40,383 nt of DNA, taken from positions 1 to 40,383 of the forward strand of contig LOEW01000029.1 of NCBI GenBank assembly GCA_001516045.1, given 5' to 3'. Positions 7,285-14,800 of the stretch are shown one piece after another. The number at the start of each line of letters is the position of its first letter. Within the stretch, counting starts at the first letter, position 1. Source of the stretch: Desulfosporosinus sp. BRH_c37. GTDB lineage: Bacteria > Bacillota > Desulfitobacteriia > Desulfitobacteriales > Desulfitobacteriaceae. A program made the position numbers and the translations under genes. Under the pieces are notes generated by a model. That model searched no databases. It was not told where the DNA came from and saw nothing but the letters and a program-made list of their open reading frames with translations.

Positions 7285-7677
7285 TTGTTCGAACATTATT
7301 GGGCAAAAAGGTTTAATAGCGATCTGGATAAATGTCTGAGTGGCAAACCGCAGGAATCTGATTATGGTCCGCAAGAATATCAGGAGTTAATTGATCTTTC
7401 ACAAGAGCTTATTGCTCTTGATCTCAGTGCGGAGAGCCTGATAAAAGACAAACTTCTGAGTCGGCTTCTGAATAGCTTAGCTATAGAAAAACAAGAAATA
7501 TTGGATAAAGATGAATTGAGTGAGGATAACCTAAGCAATGTGGCAGGCGGTATCAATTGTGAGGCAGGCAACCCCCCTCAACGCTTTTGTACTTGCCAGC
7601 AAAGTGTGGATACACCTAAAACGGGTATTTGCCCAATTTGCCATCTTCCTAAGGGAATAGAGCCAGAGCACCTATAA
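7285..7677 (+). CDS. Cys-rich RiPP precursor 5
   Basis: I place the start at TTG 7285 because GGAGGGGGGAG sits right before it; an ATG at 7249 in the same frame would read through that site. From TTG the peptide is 130 residues. The leader is not clearly Nif11 or NHLP but ends L-S-E-D-N-L-S-N-V-A-G-G (89), as in the other precursors. The 41-residue core has five cysteines at 92, 102, 104, 116 and 119, i.e. C-x9-C-x-C-x11-C-x2-C. The last four resemble a small zinc-ribbon knuckle. It could be a thioether-crosslinked peptide or a metal-binding peptide. It follows maturase 3. Confidence 0.78.
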   Translation: MFEHYWAKRFNSDLDKCLSGKPQESDYGPQEYQELIDLSQELIALDLSAESLIKDKLLSRLLNSLAIEKQEILDKDELSEDNLSNVAGGINCEAGNPPQRFCTCQQSVDTPKTGICPICHLPKGIEPEHL

Positions 7678-7722
7678 GAGGATGAAGGCTTATTGTGGAA
7701 AGACTCACATGCAGAGTGAAGG

Positions 7723-8418
7723 TTAATCGGTTGTTAGTCGGTATCCAATACTGCGAATGGTTTCAATGATGTCTGGATTGCCACCTTGTTCCTGAATTTT
7801 TTTGCGTAAACGACGAATATGTACATCGACTGTTCGAGTCTCGAGAAATTGTTCGTCATGCCATAATAAATCCAGGAGATGATCTCGTGTAAAGACTCTG
7901 CCAGGATTTTTAGCAAGGAGAGTCAGGAGTTCAAATTCTCGGTATGTTAAGGGAAGCGACGTTTTATTAATAGAGATAGTTCGGCTTTCTTGATCGATTT
8001 CTATCCCATGAACAAAAAGCAATTTTGGGCTGTTTAAGACATTAGCATTTTTATTGCAGGCTTTTTTTAGACGGGCAATGAGTTCATGATACCTGACAGG
8101 TTTACTAAGGTAATCGTCCGCTCCCATTTCCAGACCAATGACAGTTTCTATTTCACTATCTTTACAGGTTAACATAATCACGGGAAGCTGGTGTTGAACG
8201 TGATGATTTCTGATCCATTTCAGGACATCCCAACCGTCCATATTGGGGAGAACGATATCTAAAATTACAGCTTCAAAGGTATATTGTTCTAGCTTTTCCA
8301 GGGCAGCTTCTCCAGAAGGACAGGACATCGTCGAATAACCGTTTTTTTCTAAGGCAGCCTTCAAGAGTTTTTGGATAGATGGATCATCATCGATGAGCAG
8401 GATGAGTTTTGACTTCAT
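7723..8418 (-). CDS. OmpR-family response regulator (orphan)
   Basis: A 231-residue two-component regulator. The receiver domain (residues 1-120) has the acidic pair D10-D11, phospho-acceptor D54, T84 and K106. The C-terminal winged helix (about 130-230) binds DNA; the segment R-T-V-D-V-H-I-R-R-L-R-K-K-I is the recognition helix. No histidine kinase lies beside it, so its sensor is elsewhere. It converges on the peptide island; regulation of the island is possible but not shown. Confidence 0.9.
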   Translation of the reverse strand: MKSKLILLIDDDPSIQKLLKAALEKNGYSTMSCPSGEAALEKLEQYTFEAVILDIVLPNMDGWDVLKWIRNHHVQHQLPVIMLTCKDSEIETVIGLEMGADDYLSKPVRYHELIARLKKACNKNANVLNSPKLLFVHGIEIDQESRTISINKTSLPLTYREFELLTLLAKNPGRVFTRDHLLDLLWHDEQFLETRTVDVHIRRLRKKIQEQGGNPDIIETIRSIGYRLTTD

Positions 8419-8671
8419 TTCTTGCGCTCCCTAAAGAAGAAATTCTAAATATATAAATATTAGTTCATTTCTAAAACTATAATATAGGAAAAATATTTGA
8501 GTATCAACACATAAATTCCAGTAATCGCATAGAACAAGTCGTTTGAACTCGAATATCAAGGAGAATCTGAGGGTGAGCCACTGACATTACACGATGGGTG
8601 AGGCGTCCCAACTACTGCCATCGTTTCACATCCTTTCCTCCGCATGGACAGACCGCTAGAATTTCGGCGTT

Positions 8672-8758
8672 GAAGTTAACACAATTAAACACCAGACCGA
8701 AAAGTTAGTGTTAACAACGCTATCGAGATCGGCCGGCGGTTGAAGGAGGCCAATTAAT
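8672..8758 (+). pseudogene. DUF3102-like fragment, frameshifted
   Basis: Frame one reads E-V-N-T-I-K-H-Q-T-E-K-L-V-L-T. After a one-base loss near 8716 the next frame reads N-A-I-E-I-G-R-R-L-K-E-A-N then stop. Together these match the conserved start of DUF3102 proteins, which occur on phages and mobile elements. Only about 28 residues survive. The rest of 8419-8771 shows no gene; it holds the promoter region of the minus-strand regulator. Confidence 0.5.
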
Positions 8759-8765
8759 AGGTCAA

Positions 8766-8811
8766 AAAGAAATCAACCAGCTTACTACTTAAAACAGTTT
8801 GCTGGTTGATT
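8766..8811 (-). terminator. ilvD terminator
   Basis: AATCAACCAGC (8771-8781) and GCTGGTTGATT (8801-8811) form an 11-bp stem. On the minus strand a T-rich run (TTTCTTTTT) follows. It lies right after the ilvD stop. Confidence 0.8.
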
Positions 8812-8816
8812 TTGGG

Positions 8817-10478
8817 TTATTGCTTAGGGATTTCTAAAATGGCACCTCTGTTTCCCGACGTGACCATTGCGGCATATCTGGAAAGGTATCCAGTTAAAAT
8901 TTTGGGCTTTCGTGGCTTCCAGTTCGCCCTGCGCTTTTTTAGTTCAGTATCACTTATAATAAAGTTAATTTCATTTGCCATAATGTCAATCTGGATGATG
9001 TCGCCTTCTTCGATCAAAGCGATATTACCTCCAACCGCTGCTTCAGGAGAAACATGGCCGATTGCTGCGCCTCTGGTTGCCCCACTGAATCGCCCATCGG
9101 TAATCAGGGCGACGCTTTCTCCGAGTCCACGTCCCATAATGGCAGAGGTAGGATTTAACATTTCCCTCATGCCAGGCCCACCCTTCGGGCCTTCGTATCG
9201 AATCACAAGGACATCTCCTGCGATAATTTTGCCGGAATTAATTGCTTCCATGGCATCTTCTTCGCAGTCAAATACTTTGGCAGGACCTTCATGTTTCAGC
9301 ATTTCGGGTACAACTGCGGAACGCTTAACAACGCAGGAATCTGGTGCCAGATTTCCCTTTAATACAGCAATTCCGCCAGTTTTACTGTACGGGTTTTCGA
9401 CGGGCTTAATTACCTCAGTATTTCTATTAATGCAACCTGTAATGTTTTCCCCAACAGTTTTGCCCGTGCAGGTCATCAAATCAGTCTTGAGCAAGCCTAA
9501 TTTATTGACTTCGTTCATCACCGCGTAGATGCCGCCGGCTTCATTGAGCTCTTCGATGTAAGTATGCCCAGTAGGCGCGAGATGGCAGAGATTCGGTGTT
9601 TTGTCACTGATTTCGTTGGCGATATTAAGATTTAATTCAATGCTGCATTCATGGGCAATCGCCGGAAGATGTAGCATACTGTTGGTGCTGCAACCCAAGG
9701 CCATATCTAGGGTCAAGGCATTTATAAAGGCATCCTCTGTCAGAATATCCTTCGGCCGAATATCCCTTTTCAGCAGTTCCATAATCTGCATACCCGTGTG
9801 CTTGGCAAGCAGAATCCGGTCTGAATAAACCGCAGGGATCGTGCCATTGCCTTGCAACCCCATTCCCAACACCTCTGTCAGGCAGTTCATGCTGTTGGCT
9901 GTATACATTCCTGAACAGGAACCGCAGGTTGGGCAGGCTTTGTTTTCAAATTCCAGTAATTTTTCCTTAGTCATTTTTCCCGCCTTGAATGCACTGGCTG
10001 CTTCGGAAACACTGCTAAAGCTAATTTTCTGTCCATCCACTTTTCCTGCAAGCATTGGACCGCCGCTGACAAATATGGTTGGAATATTCAACCGGGCTGC
10101 GGCCATTAACAATCCGGGAACGTTCTTATCACAGTTCGGAATCATTACAAGTGCGTCAAAGGCATGAGCCAGTGCCATGGCTTCGGTAGAGTCGGCAACC
10201 AATTCTCTTGTAACAAGTGAATACTTCATTCCCTGATGACCCATTGCAAGGCCGTCACATACTGCAATCGCGGGGAAGACAAGCGGAGTTCCTCCGGCCA
10301 TGGCCACACCCAGCTTTACTGCATCCGCGATTTTATCCAGATTCATATGTCCTGGAACGATATCGTTTTTGGAGCTGACAATACCGATTAAAGGCCTTTC
10401 AATTTCCTCATTTGTCAACCCCAGCGCATGAAACAATGCGCGTTGCGGCGCGCTTTTAGTTACTGCATCACTATTCAT
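8817..10478 (-). CDS. ilvD: dihydroxy-acid dehydratase
   Basis: A 553-residue IlvD/Edd-family enzyme, normal length. It dehydrates 2,3-dihydroxy-isovalerate and -methylvalerate, the third shared step of valine and isoleucine synthesis. Iron-sulfur motifs are visible: P-N-C-D-K (Cys116) and [10 protein letters not shown] (Cys188). The start matches the family. It stands apart from other ilv/leu genes, next to a GntR/FCD regulator on the same strand, which suggests that regulator controls it. Because Edd is a close relative, a sugar-acid substrate cannot be fully excluded, especially with an FCD regulator alongside. Confidence 0.92.
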   Translation of the reverse strand: MNSDAVTKSAPQRALFHALGLTNEEIERPLIGIVSSKNDIVPGHMNLDKIADAVKLGVAMAGGTPLVFPAIAVCDGLAMGHQGMKYSLVTRELVADSTEAMALAHAFDALVMIPNCDKNVPGLLMAAARLNIPTIFVSGGPMLAGKVDGQKISFSSVSEAASAFKAGKMTKEKLLEFENKACPTCGSCSGMYTANSMNCLTEVLGMGLQGNGTIPAVYSDRILLAKHTGMQIMELLKRDIRPKDILTEDAFINALTLDMALGCSTNSMLHLPAIAHECSIELNLNIANEISDKTPNLCHLAPTGHTYIEELNEAGGIYAVMNEVNKLGLLKTDLMTCTGKTVGENITGCINRNTEVIKPVENPYSKTGGIAVLKGNLAPDSCVVKRSAVVPEMLKHEGPAKVFDCEEDAMEAINSGKIIAGDVLVIRYEGPKGGPGMREMLNPTSAIMGRGLGESVALITDGRFSGATRGAAIGHVSPEAAVGGNIALIEEGDIIQIDIMANEINFIISDTELKKRRANWKPRKPKILTGYLSRYAAMVTSGNRGAILEIPKQ

Positions 10479-10532
10479 TATCCGAACACCTCTCTATAAT
10501 ATAGTAGTTGCTGTATTATTACATTATATATT

Positions 10533-10542
10533 GTATGATGTC
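10533..10542 (-). promoter_or_regulatory. putative FCD-regulator operator, ilvD side
   Basis: On the minus strand GACATCATAC lies about 55 nt before the ilvD start. The almost identical GACATCAGAC lies before the GntR gene in the same orientation. The surrounding TTGGACATCATACAA is a partial dyad (TTG...CAA). I infer a shared binding site. Confidence 0.4.
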
Positions 10543-10577
10543 CAATGTCTATAAAAAAATATACTATGCTTAAACAA

Positions 10578-10617
10578 TAAAGCTGTTTTAAAGTTCATTT
10601 AAGTTCTTTAAAACAGC
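10578..10617 (-). terminator. terminator of GntR-type gene
   Basis: GCTGTTTTAAAG (10582-10593) pairs perfectly with CTTTAAAACAGC (10606-10617). On the minus strand TTTATTG follows the stem. It sits 12 nt past the regulator's stop. Confidence 0.75.
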
Positions 10618-10628
10618 CGAGTATTTCC

Positions 10629-11315
10629 TTATTCTTCTTTAATCCCAAAGCCCCTCATTGCGTGAATGATATGCAGCATCATAGCAGTTTTCGCCCCTTC
10701 GGCGTCTCGTTTTGATAAAAACTCCATGATCATCCGATGGTCATTCAAGGTATTCTGCACCATTTCTTCATTTGTATCTGATAAATATACTCCCTTGTCA
10801 ATGGCCTGATAAAGGATAGGCATCAGCCGATTCATAAACTCGTTATGAGTTGCCTTGGCGATTGATTTATGAAATGCTTGTTCAACTTCGGTCCGATCTT
10901 CCTTTTTTAGAATCTTTTCTTCTTCTAGCCTACCATAGAATTGAATACGCTCGAGTTCCTTATCTGTAGCTCGTTTTGCAGCATAATAGGCTGATTGTGG
11001 CTCAAAAATCAGACGCATCTCATATAAATCTTTCACGTCCAGTTGAAATGTTGACAGCTCGTTCAAGCCAAACCCCTTGTTTGATTCAAGGTTATTCTTC
11101 ACATAAGTTCCTTTTCCGCGTTGAATTTCTAAAATATTGTGAGCCACTAAAATACGAATGGCTTCTCGTAATGTAGTACGACTGACTTGTAAATTTGTAG
11201 AAAGCTCATTTTCATTAGGGAGCTTATCTCCAATTGCAAACTTTTTATCGATCGTTATCATTGCAAGTATATCGTCCGCAACATTTTCAGCTAGACTTCT
11301 TCCTTTTCTTGTCAT
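10629..11315 (-). CDS. GntR-family regulator, FCD (FadR) subgroup
   Basis: The best start is the ATG at 11315: GGGAGG lies 7 nt upstream, and a frame from 11330 would begin inside that site. The 228-residue protein has an N-terminal winged helix (about 5-75, with S-R-T-T-L-R-E-A-I-R in the recognition helix) and a C-terminal all-helical FCD domain that binds an organic acid and a metal. Such proteins usually repress catabolic or acid-uptake genes. Its own promoter and that of ilvD share a 10-bp motif, pointing to autoregulation and control of ilvD. Confidence 0.9.
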   Translation of the reverse strand: MTRKGRSLAENVADDILAMITIDKKFAIGDKLPNENELSTNLQVSRTTLREAIRILVAHNILEIQRGKGTYVKNNLESNKGFGLNELSTFQLDVKDLYEMRLIFEPQSAYYAAKRATDKELERIQFYGRLEEEKILKKEDRTEVEQAFHKSIAKATHNEFMNRLMPILYQAIDKGVYLSDTNEEMVQNTLNDHRMIMEFLSKRDAEGAKTAMMLHIIHAMRGFGIKEE

Positions 11316-11380
11316 GAGTGAACCTCCCATATAATCTAAATATCATTATACAGTACCCGATATCTTATTTAAAGTAAGAT

Positions 11381-11390
11381 GTCTGATGTC
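11381..11390 (-). promoter_or_regulatory. putative operator, GntR promoter
   Basis: GTCTGATGTC on the plus strand, framed by a perfect dyad TAAGA-N9-TCTTA (about 11374-11392). It matches 9 of 10 bases at 10533-10542 before ilvD. Confidence 0.4.
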
Positions 11391-11440
11391 TTAAAAGTGT
11401 ATAAATAGTTTTTCCCATTCAAGTATCGGTAGTTTTAGCC

Positions 11441-11469
11441 TTGACAAATCAATTTGTTTAACATATAAT
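11441..11469 (+). promoter_or_regulatory. consensus sigma-A promoter
   Basis: TTGACA (11441-11446), 17 nt, TATAAT (11464-11469): a perfect housekeeping promoter. Transcription should start near 11476 and run into the structured leader and then the small-protein/kinase operon. Confidence 0.85.
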
Positions 11470-11475
11470 TTAAAA

Positions 11476-11615
11476 TAAATTTAATATCTTAACTAATAGA
11501 GTAGGCGATACACTTCTATAAAGTGGTGGGGCTGGGCTGGCGCAAGAGTCCAGCAGGATGAATACCTGTGGGACTATAATTCTAATAAAATTATAGTGCC
11601 GCAGGTATTTTGTTA
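11476..11615 (+). ncRNA. structured leader RNA ending in terminator
   Basis: Directly after the promoter come three potential stems: CACTT-ctata-AAGTG near 11512-11525, CTGG-cgcaagagt-CCAG near 11536-11554, and a long stem from AATACCTGTGGGACTATAATT (11561-11581) to its near-complement (11589-11609), followed by TTTTG. The last is a strong intrinsic terminator about 180 nt before the first gene. Promoter, folded RNA, terminator and then genes is riboswitch- or attenuator-like architecture. I do not recognise a known class. It could also be a small independent RNA. Confidence 0.5.
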
Positions 11616-11794
11616 AATCGGAGGTGGTATTCGTGATTTCATTGCGGTTTAGTATCATACATAAAAATAAATTGTTTTGCATAATATTCCTCTTACTATT
11701 TTCGTTGATGTCTGTGATAAAAACAGGCAGCTAGGTATTTTTTCAAGGCGCTGTATTCAGCTTGGATTAAGATTAATTATAAGGAGGATTAACT

Positions 11795-12004
11795 ATGAGC
11801 TCTTTTTCAAGATCAAAACATAAGGGACATTACCCAGATCAGAATCATGGTGGCGGACATTATAAAAGGCCGCATGGCTCGGGAGGATTATTGGATAAAA
11901 TCAAGGAAGCTTTGACAGGTTCAAAAAGACATTCTCGGTCCGGTTCAGACGATAGTCATGGGCATTCTGCAAGTCGTCATCGCCGTAAGAGTTCATGGTC
12001 TTAA
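11795..12004 (+). CDS. small basic His/Gly/Ser-rich protein
   Basis: A 69-residue, strongly basic, low-complexity protein rich in His, Gly, Ser, Lys and Arg, preceded by AAGGAGG. One short helix-forming segment (G-L-L-D-K-I-K-E-A-L, about 31-40) interrupts the disordered stretches. Its end overlaps the start of the downstream kinase by 10 nt, so translation is coupled. The many serines could be phosphorylated by that kinase, or the histidines could bind metal. I do not recognise a named family. Confidence 0.7.
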   Translation: MSSFSRSKHKGHYPDQNHGGGHYKRPHGSGGLLDKIKEALTGSKRHSRSGSDDSHGHSASRHRRKSSWS

Positions 12005-12729
12005 GCCTATTTAGACGGGACAAACAATATCAACCGTCAGAGCAGATCGCAGACTATACAATCGAGAAAACATTAGGAGAAGGTCGGTTTGGTATCTGCT
12101 ATCTGGTTTCTGATGGTCAGAAGAAACCGTATATAGTCAAGCAACTAAAAAGGGGAATGCTAAAGAAAGCTGGTGCAAAGGCTTGGTTTGAGGAAGAAAT
12201 TTTAAAGAGCTTACAGCATGAGAGCGTTCCCCAGTTTATTGAAAAGATTGAGCTTGAGTACTTCTTTGGCTATGTACTCGAATTCAAGGAAGGTAGAACG
12301 TTTGAGGACATTATTTATCTTGACAAGCACGTGTTTGAAAGAGAAGAAATTTACAGAGTGGGAAGCCAGCTTGTCGAAATATTAAAGTATTTGCATTCAA
12401 AGAGTATAGTCCATAGAGACATAAGGGTGCCAAATACGTTATATGATGATCAAAAGGTTAACCTTGTTGATTTTGGACTTGCTCGTTGGATTAATAACGA
12501 GAAATACAGGGCAGATATGGACTTCGCATTTTTGGGAGACTTCCTTCTGCACCTGTATTACTCTTCTTTTGAACTCAAAGGTTTTAAGAAGTGCCCCTGG
12601 TATGACGAATTGGAATTGTATCCAAAGGAACTATTATTTTTAAAGAGGCTTATGGGTGTCAAGCAAAGGTATACAAGTATTTTCGAAGTTGAACATGATT
12701 TTTTCGAGACGTTTGAATCTTATAAATAG
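11995..12729 (+). CDS. Ser/Thr protein kinase (Hanks type, soluble)
   Basis: A 244-residue minimal kinase domain. The Gly loop is G-E-G-R-F-G (29-34), the ATP lysine K49, the catalytic loop H-R-D-I-R-V-P-N (140-147) and the metal site D-F-G (159-161). The usual HRDxK lysine is Arg here. There is no membrane segment or PASTA region, so it differs from the PrkC cell-wall kinases. The ATG lies inside the end of the upstream small gene, so the two form one unit. The upstream protein is the obvious candidate substrate or adaptor. Confidence 0.87.
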   Translation: MVLSLFRRDKQYQPSEQIADYTIEKTLGEGRFGICYLVSDGQKKPYIVKQLKRGMLKKAGAKAWFEEEILKSLQHESVPQFIEKIELEYFFGYVLEFKEGRTFEDIIYLDKHVFEREEIYRVGSQLVEILKYLHSKSIVHRDIRVPNTLYDDQKVNLVDFGLARWINNEKYRADMDFAFLGDFLLHLYYSSFELKGFKKCPWYDELELYPKELLFLKRLMGVKQRYTSIFEVEHDFFETFESYK

Positions 12730-12752
12730 ATCATAAGGGTGTGATCCAATGA

Positions 12753-12911
12753 CGTGGAGGATACAAGGAACATTATCACTTAATTGATGGAAAAGTCCTT
12801 CTGCTTTGGATTATCGAAACCGTTAGGAAACGGTATAACCAGGTAAAATCCGATAGTTTTGTTTTTCAAGATTTTGTTCAGGAACATGCCGTCAATTTTC
12901 AGGGGAAATAA
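12753..12911 (+). pseudogene. small remnant frame, no start codon
   Basis: A 52-codon frame (begins R-G-G-Y-K-E-H-Y-H-L-I-D-G-K, later V-K-S-D-S-F-V-F-Q-D-F-V-Q-E) has protein-like composition but no ATG, GTG or TTG start, and TGA lies directly before it. It looks like the C-terminal piece of a lost gene. The rest of the gap up to 13067 holds a terminator. Confidence 0.3.
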
Positions 12912-12930
12912 GGATAGTTTATTTTTGTAA

Positions 12931-12965
12931 AACATCTGCGCAGAAATGCAGGTGTTTTTGTTTTT
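12931..12965 (+). terminator. intrinsic terminator
   Basis: AACATCTGC (12931-12939) and GCAGGTGTT (12948-12956) form a stem followed by TTTTGTTTTT. It ends the kinase operon region. Confidence 0.75.
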
Positions 12966-13067
12966 ATGTAGAAATGAAAGTCAATTGAATAAGATAAGTA
13001 TCTAAATGTATCTATTAGCAATAAAAAACCCCGAAGAATTTTCTGTAGGAGTTTGGGGGACGTATAG

Positions 13068-13678
13068 GTGATCAAGAACAGTTTGAAGCATAAATTTGTG
13101 ATCGTAGTATGCATTATTTGTTTCATCTGTCTTTCAATTGTTTCGGCAGTTAGCTTTTCGATTTCCTATAAGGCCATGTTAAGTGAGTCTACTCAGAAGA
13201 TGGTTGAAACGGCTGGAAAAAATGCCGAAAAAAATTGATTGCCGATGACTTGTTATCATTATGTTTGTAAAGAATAATATGTTGGCTCCTGTTCAGAGAC
13301 TGACCCAAATAGTACGAGAATTTGCCAATAAACAATTAGATGCACGGTGCCCGGTATCTTCTTCCGATGAAATCGGACAATTGAGTAGGAGTTTCAATGA
13401 AATGGCGGCAACTATACAGGATTATAATAGGACTCTTGAGAAGAAGGTTGAGGATCGCACAAGGGAATTAAAGGATTAAAATGAGGAAATTATCGAAAGC
13501 ATTGACTATGCGAAAAGGATTCAATTAGCTATCCTACCGGATTTTAAGGATTATTTTAATAGTCTAGAGGAACATTTTTTGTCATATGGAGACCTAGGGA
13601 TATCGTCGGAGGAGATTTTTACTTTAGTAAGAAGATATTACTGTCATCGGTTTTAAGCTTTAACCATAAAACTTTTTA
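13068..13678 (+). pseudogene. broken HAMP-PP2C phosphatase (SiaA-like)
   Basis: Pieces of one membrane phosphatase remain in order. A GTG start and one membrane segment (V-I-V-V-C-I-I-C-F-I) end at a stop after a run of seven A. A HAMP domain follows (P-V-Q-R-L-T-Q-I-V ... D-E-I-G-Q-L-S-R-S-F-N-E-M-A), then a coiled linker with an in-frame TAA at 13477. Next comes I-D-Y-A-K-R-I-Q-L-A-I-L-P, the start of a PP2C/SpoIIE domain, and after a frameshift R-P-R-D-I-V-G-G-D-F-Y-F. The sensor loop and most of the phosphatase are gone. In the Pseudomonas SiaABCD system SiaA has this domain order, and siaB/siaC-like genes follow here. Confidence 0.8.
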
Positions 13679-13811
13679 AAACTTTAAACTATACCTAGGT
13701 TCGATAAGACGCTTCTTATAGAAAAGAGACAAATCTCCTAATCATGTAATTCAGTGATTCTTGCGTTAGGAGTTTCCACATGAACTTATACCAATAAAGG
13801 AGGTATTTGCA

Positions 13812-14357
13812 ATGAATAAAAGATTGATCGAAATTCAAAAAATGCTAGGAGATAGCCATATCTTGATAAGCTTTTCTGGACGTTTTTCTCAAGGAATTAT
13901 TCAAGAATTGGGTGAGGCCATTAAAGAACATATGAAGAACGAGGATAATCCTAAAAATAAAATTTATAATGTCTTCTCAATTTTTATTGAACAAACCCAG
14001 AATATTAACAACTATTTTGCAATTAAAAAGAACGACATAATAAATGAAGAAATTACTAGTTCCGCAATTGTTTGTATAGGGAAATCCAAGGAAGACTATT
14101 TTATCTGGTCGGGGAATTTGGTTAATAATAGTGATGTGCACCCTTTGAACGAGCAACTAAATTTAATACGTAGCTTAAATAAAGATGAATTAAAAAAACT
14201 ATATAAAGAGCAGCTGAAAAAGGATATCCAACCTGGTCAAAATGGAGCTGGTATGGGATTAATTGATATCGCTAGAAAATCGAGTTTGCCAATTGAGTAT
14301 TCTTTCGAAGAACGAGATAAGTCATTTACATTTTATGAACTTAAGGCAATCGTGTAG
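13812..14357 (+). CDS. SiaB-family kinase
   Basis: A 181-residue protein of the SiaB family (DUF6272), a histidine-kinase-like ATPase fold that phosphorylates the partner SiaC on Thr. The N-box E60-x-x-Q-N64 and the Gly-rich lid N-G-A-G-M-G-L (144-150) are intact. AAGGAGG stands 6 nt before the ATG. It is followed after 11 nt by the SiaC-like gene. The opposing phosphatase gene just upstream is destroyed, so the SiaC-like protein may stay phosphorylated unless another phosphatase acts. Confidence 0.85.
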   Translation: MNKRLIEIQKMLGDSHILISFSGRFSQGIIQELGEAIKEHMKNEDNPKNKIYNVFSIFIEQTQNINNYFAIKKNDIINEEITSSAIVCIGKSKEDYFIWSGNLVNNSDVHPLNEQLNLIRSLNKDELKKLYKEQLKKDIQPGQNGAGMGLIDIARKSSLPIEYSFEERDKSFTFYELKAIV

Positions 14358-14368
14358 GGGGAGACAGT

Positions 14369-14752
14369 ATGGAACAGTTATATTTAGAAGCAACTAAAAC
14401 TACGCCTGAAGTAAATTTTAATCCGGATACGAAGACTCTGAGTATTAAAGGTCAATCGTATCCTGAAAATGCTTTTAAGTATTTTGAACCACTAATTAAG
14501 TGGCTTGATGAGTTTATTGTGCAGGTTGAGGATGGAGAGCAAATGCAGTTGGAGCTTAGTCTGCCTTATATAAATACAAGTAGTTCTAAATGCATTATGA
14601 TGATTTTAGAAAAATTTGAAGAAGCAGTTGAAAAGGGGAAGAACATCGTAGTCAACTGGTTCTATGACGAGGAAAACGAAAGTGAACTGGAGTGTGCGAT
14701 GGAGTTTAAAGAGTTTGCAGACCTAGAATTCAACATAATTCCAAACCGTTAA
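14369..14752 (+). CDS. SiaC-family regulatory phosphoprotein
   Basis: A 127-residue DUF1987 protein. The conserved segment L-P-Y-I-N-T-S-S-S-K (65-74) contains Thr70, matching the threonine whose phosphorylation switches SiaC in Pseudomonas. Unphosphorylated SiaC binds and activates the diguanylate cyclase SiaD. Here a GGDEF protein follows 48 nt downstream, the same order, so it probably tunes cyclic-di-GMP. Translation signals are good (GGGGGAG before the ATG). Confidence 0.87.
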   Translation: MEQLYLEATKTTPEVNFNPDTKTLSIKGQSYPENAFKYFEPLIKWLDEFIVQVEDGEQMQLELSLPYINTSSSKCIMMILEKFEEAVEKGKNIVVNWFYDEENESELECAMEFKEFADLEFNIIPNR

Positions 14753-14800
14753 AGCTAGGTACTCTTTGACCTATTGATTCTCGTGTTGAGAGGTGTTTGA

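Noticed and set aside
8806..9528. Long open frame on the plus strand
   Set aside because: It is antisense to the well supported ilvD gene and has no ribosome binding site or recognisable protein features.
11476..11615. Known riboswitch classes (fluoride, cyclic-di-GMP, T-box, guanidine, ZTP) for the leader
   Set aside because: None of the conserved core sequences I remember for these classes could be found in the leader.
11470..11682. Minus-strand 70-codon frame
   Set aside because: It runs through the terminator and leader RNA, has no ribosome binding site, and its composition is not protein-like.
13261..13479. Separate 72-residue HAMP-only protein
   Set aside because: Flanking remnants of a membrane helix and a PP2C domain in the same order show it is one piece of a broken larger gene.
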